Positions 14,031 to 22,700 of a stretch of 64,000 nt of DNA are shown one piece after another. Made by a program: the position numbers and the translations under genes. Source of the stretch: Hymenobacter sp. BRD128 (GTDB taxonomy: Bacteria > Bacteroidota > Bacteroidia > Cytophagales > Hymenobacteraceae); the NCBI RefSeq assembly GCF_013256625.1, contig NZ_CP053908.1:806001-870000 (forward strand), written 5' to 3'. The notes beneath the pieces are model-generated. The model saw only the letters and a list, made by a program, of their open reading frames with translations. It was not told the origin of the DNA and ran no database searches. The stretch's first letter is position 1. Every line of letters begins with the position of its first letter.

Positions 14031-16769
14031 TTAATTGCGTGTGAGTGTTTTCGCCTGCCGCGCCTTGCCAAAGTCCAGAATCCGGTCGATAAACTGGTAG
14101 GGCGTGTAGCCCGCCAGCGCCGTTTGGTGAAAAATACAAGTCGCGGGCGTCATGCCGGGCAAGGAATTGACTTCAATAATAAGCACCTCAATAGCGCCCG
14201 ACTCGCGCACCCGCACAAAGGCGTCGATGCGGGCGTAGCCCTCAATGTGCAAAATCTCGGCCACCCGGCGCAGCACCCGCTTCACCTCGTCGCTGATGCG
14301 CTGGCGCTCGGCCGGGTCCTGGGCGTAGCGGGCCGGGGTAATATTCTGGCCCTCGCCGGCCAGAAATTTCTCCTCCAGGCTCAGCACCTCGCCGGTAGCC
14401 AGGGCCTCGCTAGCCTCAAAAACCTCGATTTGCAGCTGGCCTTGCGCATCATACGAAGTCAGCAAGCCGCCCGTGATTTCCAGGAACTTAGCCGCGCCAT
14501 CGGGGCCAATGAGCGTTTCCACCAAAAAGGCGTCTTTCTGCGGAAATTCCTCCTTGAAGCCCAGGTGCAGCACCTCGGCCGGGCCCACGAGCAACGGCTC
14601 CTCGCGCCGGAAAATCTGCTCGCTAAAGGCCGCCAGCTCGGCGCGGTTCTTAATCTTTTTCACCGCCGACGAGCAGCCGTCGTCGGCCGGCTTGGCGATG
14701 AAGGGGTAGCCAAACTGACTTTCGAGGCTGCGGTAGAAGGCCTCGGGGTCGGCTAGCCACTCCAGGCGCTGGGCCAGGCGGTGGTCGGCCACGCGCAGGC
14801 CGGCCTCGCGCAGGCGGCGGTTGGTTTCAAACTTGTTGATGGTCACGGCCGAAGAGGCCGCGCCCGAGCCGTTGTAGGGCAGGCCGTATTTCTCCAGCTC
14901 CTGCTGCAAGGCCCCGTCTTCGCCGGGCCGGCCGTGCAAGGCAATGAACACTTCGTCAACCTTTGCGGCCAGCTCCGCAAACGAGAGGCGGCGCGGCGCG
15001 GCCACCGGCTGCCCGGCGTAGGTGCCGGTGATGCCGCGGGCCTCCTGCCGGATGCGCGCCAGCACCGGGTGGCTGGCCTCGCCGGCCTCGGCGTGCTCGA
15101 TTTTCTCGCGGATGTCGTCCGCGTTATCCTTGAGCATCACGTTGATGGGCAGCTCGTAGAGGCGGAACTCCTCGCTGTTGCCGGCCAGGAACACCGGCAC
15201 CGGCCGGTACTTCACGCTCGAAGAAAGCTTTTCGTAGATATTACGCCCGCTCTCCACCGAAATGTGCCGCTCGGACGAGTAGCCGCCCATAATCACGGCC
15301 ACCCGGATGCGGTCGTCCTGCACTTGCTGGCGCGACTGGATATCGGCATCGAGCGTGGCCAGGGCCGCGCCGAGCTGCACCGGCTTCATGCCGTTGCGCC
15401 GCCGCGCATTCAGCGAGGTGCGGATGATGTAGGTCAGGAACTGGCTGGGGTTCAGCCCAATCTCGGCCGCCTGGTGGAAGAAGAACGAGGCCGGCAGCAT
15501 GCCGCTCGTAGTGTTCGGGTCGTTGAGGAAGATGGTGCCGTCGGCCTGAATGAAGCCATCAAGCCGCGCATACACCTCGAAGCCGAAGGTGGCGAACATC
15601 TGCTGCGCCTCCTGCCGGATGCGCTCGATATCGGCCTCGGGCAGGTCGATGGGCGTCACCTTGCGGGCCAGCCCCGGCAGGTACTTGGCGCGGTAGTCGA
15701 AGACTTCGGTGCCCTTCACAATTTCGGTAGGAGGGAGGGCTAGCGGGGCGCCGTTCTCGTCTTCCACCACAATGCACGAGAACTCACGGCCGGCCACGAA
15801 GCTCTCGATGAGTACCTGAGTTTCGCCAGTCGTGCTCTGGATGTTTATTGCATCAGCCTCCCAATAGAATTTCTCCTTGATGTTATCAAGCAAAGTTTCT
15901 GGATGATAAATAAGCTTTTGTTGTGCGGCTAAAACCTTATTAAGACTCATTGGCAATCCTATCGCAGTTACCGGCAGCCCGATGCCTTCGCGAATATCAG
16001 CCAACTGCCGTACCCATGTGCGTTGGCCTTCTTCGTCCATCGCTTCCCATTCAGCTTTGGTGAGCGTGCGGCGAAACAGCGCACGGTCTACGGCGGCGCT
16101 GAACTGCGCCGGGTCTTTCTCCCGCACAATGCTGATGCCGATGCTGCTGCCCTGGCGCGGCGCCTTCAGCACCAGCGGCAGGCCTAGCTCGCGGCCCAGC
16201 ATCGACAGCAGCGCATCGGGTTCTGCGGCGGTCCAGTCGGCGGCGGTAAGCACGTAGAAATCGGGCGTGGCTAGCCCGGTGGCTTTCAGTAATTTCTTCT
16301 GCGCGATTTTATCGATGCCGAAGGCCGAGGGCAATATCCCCGAGCCCGAGTACGGGATACCCACCCACTCCAGCAGGCCCTGAATGGCGCCATCCTCACC
16401 GCCCGGGCCGTGCAGGGCCAGGAAGGCAAAATCCATGAGCTGGGGCAGCTCGCTGGCCTCCACCTGGCGGCCGACGTGGCTGATAAGCTCCGTGAGGGCC
16501 GCGGGGCTCAGCTCGCCCAGGCTTTCGATGTAGACCTGCCAGGGGTGGCGCGTGTCGGGCAGGGCGGCCACGGGCGGGTAAAAATCGCGGATGGTGCCCT
16601 TGTAGAGGTACTGCCAGTCGAGCAGGATGAAGTGCCCCTGGCTGTCCACAAAAATGGGAACGGGCTGAAACAGACCCTTATCCAGATTGTCAAACACGGT
16701 GCGCCCGCCGGCGAACGAAATCTCGCGCTCGCGCGAGGTGCCCCCAAAGAAAATGCCGATTCTCATCAT
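14031..16769 (-). CDS. Double D-alanine-D-alanine ligase-like protein (tandem fusion)
   Basis: 912 residues, more than twice the 300-370 of normal Ddl. Two ATP-grasp ligase copies follow each other: about 1-445 ('RIGIFFGGTSREREISFAGG', 'LHGPGGEDGAIQGLLEWVG', 'LVLKAPRQGSSIGISIV') and about 475-912 ('RVAVIMGGYSSERHISVESG', 'LHGRPGEDGALQQELEKYG'). Ddl joins two D-alanines for peptidoglycan. The C-terminal copy keeps the metal-binding 'EVNSLPGMTPATCIFHQ'; the N-terminal copy has 'DPNTTSGMLPASFFFHQ' at the matching place, an E-to-D change with S for P. The N-copy also carries an insert of roughly 90 residues (about 230-320), part of it AT-rich. The adjacent PASTA gene supports a cell-wall role. 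The copies may be specialised or one may be regulatory. Confidence 0.85.
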   Translation of the reverse strand: MMRIGIFFGGTSREREISFAGGRTVFDNLDKGLFQPVPIFVDSQGHFILLDWQYLYKGTIRDFYPPVAALPDTRHPWQVYIESLGELSPAALTELISHVGRQVEASELPQLMDFAFLALHGPGGEDGAIQGLLEWVGIPYSGSGILPSAFGIDKIAQKKLLKATGLATPDFYVLTAADWTAAEPDALLSMLGRELGLPLVLKAPRQGSSIGISIVREKDPAQFSAAVDRALFRRTLTKAEWEAMDEEGQRTWVRQLADIREGIGLPVTAIGLPMSLNKVLAAQQKLIYHPETLLDNIKEKFYWEADAINIQSTTGETQVLIESFVAGREFSCIVVEDENGAPLALPPTEIVKGTEVFDYRAKYLPGLARKVTPIDLPEADIERIRQEAQQMFATFGFEVYARLDGFIQADGTIFLNDPNTTSGMLPASFFFHQAAEIGLNPSQFLTYIIRTSLNARRRNGMKPVQLGAALATLDADIQSRQQVQDDRIRVAVIMGGYSSERHISVESGRNIYEKLSSSVKYRPVPVFLAGNSEEFRLYELPINVMLKDNADDIREKIEHAEAGEASHPVLARIRQEARGITGTYAGQPVAAPRRLSFAELAAKVDEVFIALHGRPGEDGALQQELEKYGLPYNGSGAASSAVTINKFETNRRLREAGLRVADHRLAQRLEWLADPEAFYRSLESQFGYPFIAKPADDGCSSAVKKIKNRAELAAFSEQIFRREEPLLVGPAEVLHLGFKEEFPQKDAFLVETLIGPDGAAKFLEITGGLLTSYDAQGQLQIEVFEASEALATGEVLSLEEKFLAGEGQNITPARYAQDPAERQRISDEVKRVLRRVAEILHIEGYARIDAFVRVRESGAIEVLIIEVNSLPGMTPATCIFHQTALAGYTPYQFIDRILDFGKARQAKTLTRN

Positions 16770-16820
16770 ACTGGGCGCAAAGGTACGGGGGCGGAAGGTG
16801 GGGCCGTAAATGCTTACGTT

Positions 16821-16930
16821 TGTCCTTGCGAGCGCAGCGCGGCAGTCGCAGCCGAACGAGTGGCTAGCACATCCGTATCGTTCTACTCAGGTCGTTCGGG
16901 TGCGATTGCCGCGCTGCGCCCGCAAGGACA
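16821..16930. repeat. Family C palindrome, 40-base arms
   Basis: Arms 16821-16860 and 16891-16930 pair over 40 bases with three mismatches around a 30-base loop containing GCTAGC. Core TGTCCTTGCGnGCGCAGCGC. It lies between the divergent ligase-like gene and pgk. Confidence 0.85.
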
Positions 16931-16960
16931 GCTGATTTTTTCACTTCTTCACATTTACCC

Positions 16961-18150
16961 GTGAACACCCTCGCCAACTACAACTTTGCCGGCCACCGCG
17001 CCGTGACGCGCGTCGATTTCAATGTGCCGCTCGATAAAGACCTGCGCATCACCGACGACACCCGCATCCGGGCGGCAACGCCCACGATTCAGAAAATCCT
17101 CAACGACGGCGGCTCGGTGGTCTTGCTCTCGCACCTGGGCCGGCCTAAGGGCGGCTACGAGAAAAAATACTCGCTCGAAAGCCTGCGCCAGCGCCTCCAG
17201 CAGGAATATGGCCGCGACGTGCAGTGGGGGGCGACGTGCTGAGCGATGAGGCGCTGGCCGCCGCGCAGGCGCTCCAGCCCGGCCAGGTGCTGCTGCTCGA
17301 CAACGTGCGCTTTCACCCCGAGGAAGAAGCTGGTGACGAGGCGTTTGCCAAGCGCCTGGCTAGCCTTGGCGACGTGTACGTGAACGACGCTTTTGGCGCT
17401 GCGCACCGCCGCCATGCCTCCACAACCGTGATGGCCCACTACTTTGCGCCCGAAAACCGGGTGGGCGGCCTGCTGCTGCAAGGCGAATTGGACAACGCTA
17501 AGAAGGTGCTCGACAACCCGGTGCGCCCCTTCACGGCCATTATGGGCGGGGCCAAGATTTCCGATAAAATCCTGATTATCGAGCGGATGCTGGATAAGGT
17601 AGACAACCTGCTCATCGGCGGGGGGATGGCCTACACGTTTGCCGTGGCCGAGGGTGGGCACGTGGGCAGCTCGCTGCTCGAAGCCGACAAGGTGGAGCTA
17701 GCCAAGAGCCTCATTGAGAAGGCTAAAGCCAAGGGCGTGAACTTGGTGCTGCCCGGTGATAGCCTCATCGCCGACAAGTTTGCCAACGATGCCAACGTGG
17801 ACGTAGCCGCTAACCTCGATATACCGACCGGCTGGATGGGCCTCGACCTCGGCCCCGACGCCCGCGAGCAGTTTGCCGACATCATCCGCGACTCGAAAAC
17901 CATCCTCTGGAACGGCCCGATGGGCGTGTTTGAGATGAGCAATTTCTCGCTCGGCACCGAGTACGTGGCCCGCGCCATTGCCGAGGCCACGGCCGAGGGT
18001 GCCTACTCGCTCATCGGCGGCGGCGATTCCGCCGCGGCCGTGCAGCAGCTCGGCTACGGCGACCGCGTGAGCTACATCTCGACCGGCGGCGGCGCCCTAC
18101 TCGAGTTTATGGAAGGCAAGGAGCTGCCCGGCGTAGCTGCCCTGGGCTAG
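16961..18150 (+). CDS. pgk: Phosphoglycerate kinase, interrupted by a -1 frameshift
   Basis: Glycolytic enzyme transferring phosphate from 1,3-bisphosphoglycerate to ADP. The reading frame from GTG 16961 (MNTLANYNFAGHRAVTRVDF) ends at TGA 17240-17242 after 93 residues. The rest continues in the -1 frame from about 17227 to 18150. Joining them in the G6 run 17226-17231 gives about 396 residues, the normal length. Hallmarks are present on both sides: 'RVDFNVPLDK', 'LLSHLGRPKGGYEKKYSL', 'LLLDNVRFHPEEE', 'VYVNDAFGAAHRRHAS', 'AIMGGAKISDKI', 'ILWNGPMGVFEMSNF' and 'LIGGGDSAAAV'. One missing G (or -1 slippage) is enough to explain the break. An essential gene is unlikely to be truly dead, so an error or recoding is preferred. 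Confidence 0.93.
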
Positions 18151-18179
18151 GGTCTAGCCCGCTCCTTTAATAGAAAAAT

Positions 18180-18222
18180 AACCGTCTGTCATTGCTTCGC
18201 AGGCTCGCAATGACAGACGGTT
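18180..18222. repeat. Family B palindrome
   Basis: AACCGTCTGTCATTGC at 18180-18195 pairs perfectly with 18207-18222 around an 11-base loop, followed by TT. It lies 30 bases after the pgk stop and may terminate it. Confidence 0.85.
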
Positions 18223-18304
18223 TTGCTTGTGCGCTAGGGTGCTTTCAGCAACTCGGCCACCGTGCAGGCAGTATAGCCTATACCCTCATTCCATCCCTTT
18301 TCCC

Positions 18305-19066
18305 ATGACTAACCACGAAGAAGAATACGCCAAAATGGCGCGCCTAGCCTACCGCGAGCTCACCGACCAGCGCCCGCAGTGGGAGAGGCATAGCCCCGCC
18401 ATGGTGGCTGATTTTGAACAGCTTAATAATTTCCTGCAAGCCTTCGATGAGGTAGCCAGCCGCACCGGCGGCCACGCCGGCCAGGGCGAGCCCAATGCCC
18501 GCGACGAAGCTGAACACGCCGCCGAAGTAGCCGCCGGCCGCATTGTGCGGGGCCTGCGCGTGCTGCAGCTCAGTGTGCCCAACCCGGCCATTGCTACGGC
18601 CGCTGGCTACACCCCTAGCAGCCTCAACCCGCTGCACGGCGAGGAGCTGCTGAACGCGCTTAATACTATCGCGGGCGCGGCGGCGGGCGTGGCTCCGCTG
18701 CTCGCCACCGAAGGTGTGAGCGCTGACCACCTGCAAGCTCTCGACGATGCCATTGCGCGCTACACCCCCCTAGCCACACTCAATAATAGCAACGTAAAGC
18801 AAGGCGCGGCCATGGGCGACACCGTTCGCCAAGTAGTAAAAGGCCTGCGTGCCGTGTTGCACCGCCTCGACGCCCGCATCGACAACCTGCGTGATGAAAT
18901 ACCGGGCCTAGCCCAGCGCTATGACGATGCCCGCCGCAGCGATAGCACCTACGTAGCCCAGAGCAGCGGCCCCGGCCCGCTCGAAGGTGGCGACGGCTCA
19001 GAGGGCGGTATCGGCCGCGTAGCGGCCGGCAATGCCTTCGGCCCCGAAGCGCAGCCTTTCCAGTAA
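18305..19066 (+). CDS. Helical protein of unknown function
   Basis: 253 residues from ATG 18305. Predicted soluble and almost wholly helical: 'MVADFEQLNNFLQAFDEVAS', 'AAGRIVRGLRVLQLSV', 'GEELLNALNTIAGAAAGVAP' and 'VRQVVKGLRAVLHRLDARID' form long amphipathic helices, and the last 40 residues are Gly/Ser/Pro-rich and probably disordered. No signal peptide, membrane segment or catalytic motif. I do not recognise a family. It is a single gene with its own strong terminator, and its codon use matches its neighbours. Confidence 0.7.
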   Translation: MTNHEEEYAKMARLAYRELTDQRPQWERHSPAMVADFEQLNNFLQAFDEVASRTGGHAGQGEPNARDEAEHAAEVAAGRIVRGLRVLQLSVPNPAIATAAGYTPSSLNPLHGEELLNALNTIAGAAAGVAPLLATEGVSADHLQALDDAIARYTPLATLNNSNVKQGAAMGDTVRQVVKGLRAVLHRLDARIDNLRDEIPGLAQRYDDARRSDSTYVAQSSGPGPLEGGDGSEGGIGRVAAGNAFGPEAQPFQ

Positions 19067-19166
19067 GACAGTGAGCTTGCCGGTAGCTCGATAGGAGGTC
19101 ATAGCGTAGGCTCTATGCAATTGCCGAAGACTGATTAATCATTAATAGTCAGTAAGATATCGAAAA

Positions 19167-19198
19167 AAGACTGCCCTAACGGGCAGTCTTTTTTTTGT
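19167..19198 (+). terminator. Strong terminator
   Basis: Perfect 10-base stem AAGACTGCCC / GGGCAGTCTT with a TAAC tetraloop, followed by eight T. Confidence 0.92.
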
Positions 19199-19199
19199 T

Positions 19200-19749
19200 G
19201 ATAATCACCTCTGCGTTTGGAATGGTGACCCCGCCCGGCGGCGGGTAGCGGGAGTGTAAATTACTGATTTTTAAGTATTGCGTCCTGGTAGAGCAGCTGC
19301 TGAATTTTACGCAGTCGCTAGGCCGCCTTACTCTGGCAATTCACCAGGAGGGTGGGGCGGGCTAGCGAGGCATCGCTGCTTGAGAAAACAGCTGCGTAGT
19401 CGATTCTCTTCTCTATCCGCGCCTGCTATGCACAAACTTACCTACAACCCTGGCATAGCGCGAGCATTGCTGCCTGCGCTATGCCAGGGTGGCTTTGCCC
19501 GCAGCATCTAGTAGTGCCGGTCGGCGTGCCGTGCCTTACTGGCAAAGCCTACTTCGGGCGACTACAAGCCATTGATTGCCGGCCCGCTAGCCTTGCCAGC
19601 GCTGGCACTAACCCCAATCCGGAATACCGGCCTGCTCACTCCGGCCACATTGCTAGGCTGCCCGCTAGTGGCGGCCGAAGGCTAAGAGACTTGCTGATGA
19701 CCACTACGATTCACTCGTTGATTTTTTCACTACCAAACCCTGCCTACTT
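19200..19749. other. Non-coding leader region ahead of the large surface protein
   Basis: About 550 bases with no supported gene. It contains a strong hairpin (listed separately) and short open frames without start signals or homology. Probably the promoter and 5' leader of the gene at 19750. Confidence 0.5.
19448..19489. repeat. 14-base inverted repeat
   Basis: CCCTGGCATAGCGC at 19448-19461 pairs perfectly with 19476-19489; 14-base loop. No T tract follows, so it is more likely a regulatory structure or a small mobile palindrome than a terminator. Confidence 0.75.
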
Positions 19750-22700
19750 ATGAGCAAACTTTCTACGCTGCTTGCTTTAGCGCTGCTAAGCACTGGGCCG
19801 GTGGCAATGGCCCAGGCGCCCGTCGTCACTGCGGTGTTTCCCGCAGCAAACAGTCTCGGCAACGACACTGGGGGTAGCGCTGTCGTCATCTTCGACCGGG
19901 CGCTGAATGCGGGTTCTGCTTCCGCTTTAAAAGTATTCAGCAGCCAGCGCGGGGGCCTGCTGACGGCCAGCAGACCCGCTACGGTCGTCAGCAACTCGCT
20001 CACCTACTCAGCTAGTGGCCGAAATTATCGGTATGGCGAAACCATTACGGCGGTGCTGACCACGGCCGCCCAGAGCAGCAGCGGGACACCCCTGGCCACG
20101 CCGCGGGTATGGCAGTTCACTACGCTCACGGCGCCGGGCACGGGAAGCTTCGGGGCTAAGACGGATTACATGACTGGGGCCGGGGCTTACGGCGTGGCGC
20201 TGGGCGATGTAAACAACGATGGGCAACTGGATATGGTGGTGGCCAATTACGGGGTAGGCTCCATTATTGGCAACACGGTGAGTGTGCTGCTAGGTGCCGG
20301 GGCCGGTAGTTTTGGTGCCAAAACGGACTTTGCGGTGGGCAACAGCCCCATTGCGGTGGCGCTGGGCGACGTAAACAACGATGGGCAACTGGACATTGTC
20401 ACAGCCAATGCTAGCGGCTCCTCCCTGTCGGTGCTGCTGGGTACGGGCACGGGTAGCTTTGGTGCCAGGAGCGACATCTTCGTTAGCAGCGCCCCTTTCG
20501 GGGTAGCCCTCGGCGACTTGAATGGCGACGGCAACCTAGATGTGGTAACCGGCATGCCGAATGGTAACCAGGTACTATACCTGCTGGGCGATGGCACCGG
20601 CAACTTAAACACCCAACGTAATTACCTGACTACCGGCGGGTCGCCCTACGACGTGGCGCTGGGCGACCTCAACAACGACGGGCGCCTCGACATCGTGACG
20701 GCCAACAACACCTTTGGCGGGGGCAACGCGGTTTCGGTGCTGCTCAACGGCCCTAACCTGCAATTCAGCCCCAAAGCCGATTACAGCACCGGCTCCAGCG
20801 CCAACAGCGTTGCCCTGGGCGACGTGACCGGCGATGGCAATTTGGATATAGTAGTTGCTGGCAGCAATACCGGGCTGTCGGTGCTCCGGGGCTCTAGTAC
20901 GGGCAGCTTTACTTTGCTGACCAGCTATACCGGCGACGGAAGCTATGTCCGGCTAGGCGACGTAAACGGTGATGGCAACCTGGATGCCGTCAGCGTTTCG
21001 ATTGGCCTCAACCGGGCTTCGGTCCGGCTGGGGGCGGGCAATGGCTCCTTCGGGACCATCGCCAGCTTTGCCACCGGCGCCAACCCCTACGGCCTGGCGC
21101 TGGGCGACCTTAATAACGACGGCCGCCTCGATATAGCAACGGCTAACAATGCGGCCAGCACCGCCTCGGTGCTGCTGGGCCAGGCCGGGCCGCCCACGCT
21201 CACCGCCCTCAGCCCCCGCCTGGCCACGCCCGGCACCGCCCTTACGCTGACCGGCACCAACCTGATGGGTACCACCGCCGTCACTTTCACCGGCGCGGCC
21301 GGCCAGAAAGTAGTGACCAGCGGTTTCACGGTGAACGCGGCCGGTACCCAGATTACCGGCGTGGTGGTGCCGCCCGGCGCCCAAAGCGGCCCCGTAACCG
21401 TAACGACTGGCAGCGGCAGCAGCGCCGGGAGCATGGGGGGCGTGTTTTGGCGGGCCTCGGTAGTAGCGGTGGAAAACAACCATTCGGTGGCAGTGCGAGC
21501 CGATGGCACCCTTTGGGCCTGGGGCTGGAACAACTATGGCCAGGCAGGCGCGAATGGTAGTGCCAACGTGCTGGTGCCAACCCAGCTAGGCACTGGCACC
21601 AACTGGGTGAGCGTGGCGGCCGGTGCCTATCATAATTTGGCTTTGCGGGCCGATGGCACCATTTGGGCATGGGGCCTGAATAACGGCGGGCAGTTGGGCA
21701 ACGGAAACTCCGGCGTATACGTGGCGCAACCCAACCCGACACAGGTAGGCACCGGCACCAACTGGGTGAGCGTGGCGGCCGCTTATAATTACTCGGCGGC
21801 CATCCGGGCCGATGGCACTATGTGGAACTGGGGATTAATCACGATTCCGGGTGCCGGCCAGACGAATAACATAACACAAATAATTACGCCGAACCCGACG
21901 CAAGTAGGTACCGCTACAAATTGGGTAACCGTAACATGCGGCACATCGCACATGGCAGCCGTGCAAGCCGATGGGACGCTCTGGACCTGGGGGTATAACG
22001 GCGCCGGTGCGCTGGGCAACGGCACTCAAAATAACGCTCAGGTGCCGACGCAGGTAGGCACCGCTACCAACTGGGTAAGCGCAACGGCGGGCAACGACTA
22101 TACAGCGGCCGTGCAGGCCGATGGAACCCTTTGGGTGTGGGGCAACAACAACAGTGGACAGGTGGGCGACGGCACCTTCGCAAACCAACGGTTAAGCCCG
22201 GTGCGGATTGGAACCGGCACTGCCTGGATGAGCGCGGTGGCGGGCGCCTACCGTACCCTGGCGGTGCAGGCTGGCGGGACACTCTGGGCCTGGGGCAATA
22301 ATGGCAGTGGACAGGTAGGTGATGGCACTACCACCCAGCGCACCAGCCCCGTGCAGGTGGGCTCGGCCACCAACTGGGTTAGTGCTGCGCTTGGGCACGG
22401 CAATCACAGCCTGGCCGAGCAAAGCTGCCACTCTCTCTGGGCCTGGGGCGATAATACCTACGGCGAGGTGGGCGACGGCACCACTACCCAGCGCAACAGC
22501 CCGGTGCAGGTGTATAACCCCGTCAGCCAGCTTAGTAGCCTCACGCCCAGCAGCGCCGCCGCGGGCACTACTGTGGCGGTAACGGGCACCAACCTGGCCG
22601 GCATCACGGCCCTGACCGTGAATGGTGCCAGCGCCCTGGCCAGCGTGACGAACAACACAAACGGCGGCTTCAGCTTCGTGGTACCGGCCGGGGCTACGCC

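Noticed and set aside
14124..15743. Long plus-strand frames opposite the double ligase gene
   Set aside because: Antisense shadows of conserved ATP-grasp coding sequence, with no start signals.
19278..19753. Small open frames in the leader of the surface gene
   Set aside because: Atypical composition, overlap with the hairpin and no homology; treated as non-coding.
20160..22515. A CRISPR-like or tandem DNA repeat array
   Set aside because: The periodicity is at the protein level (FG-GAP and RCC1 blades); the DNA copies differ and have no spacers of constant length.
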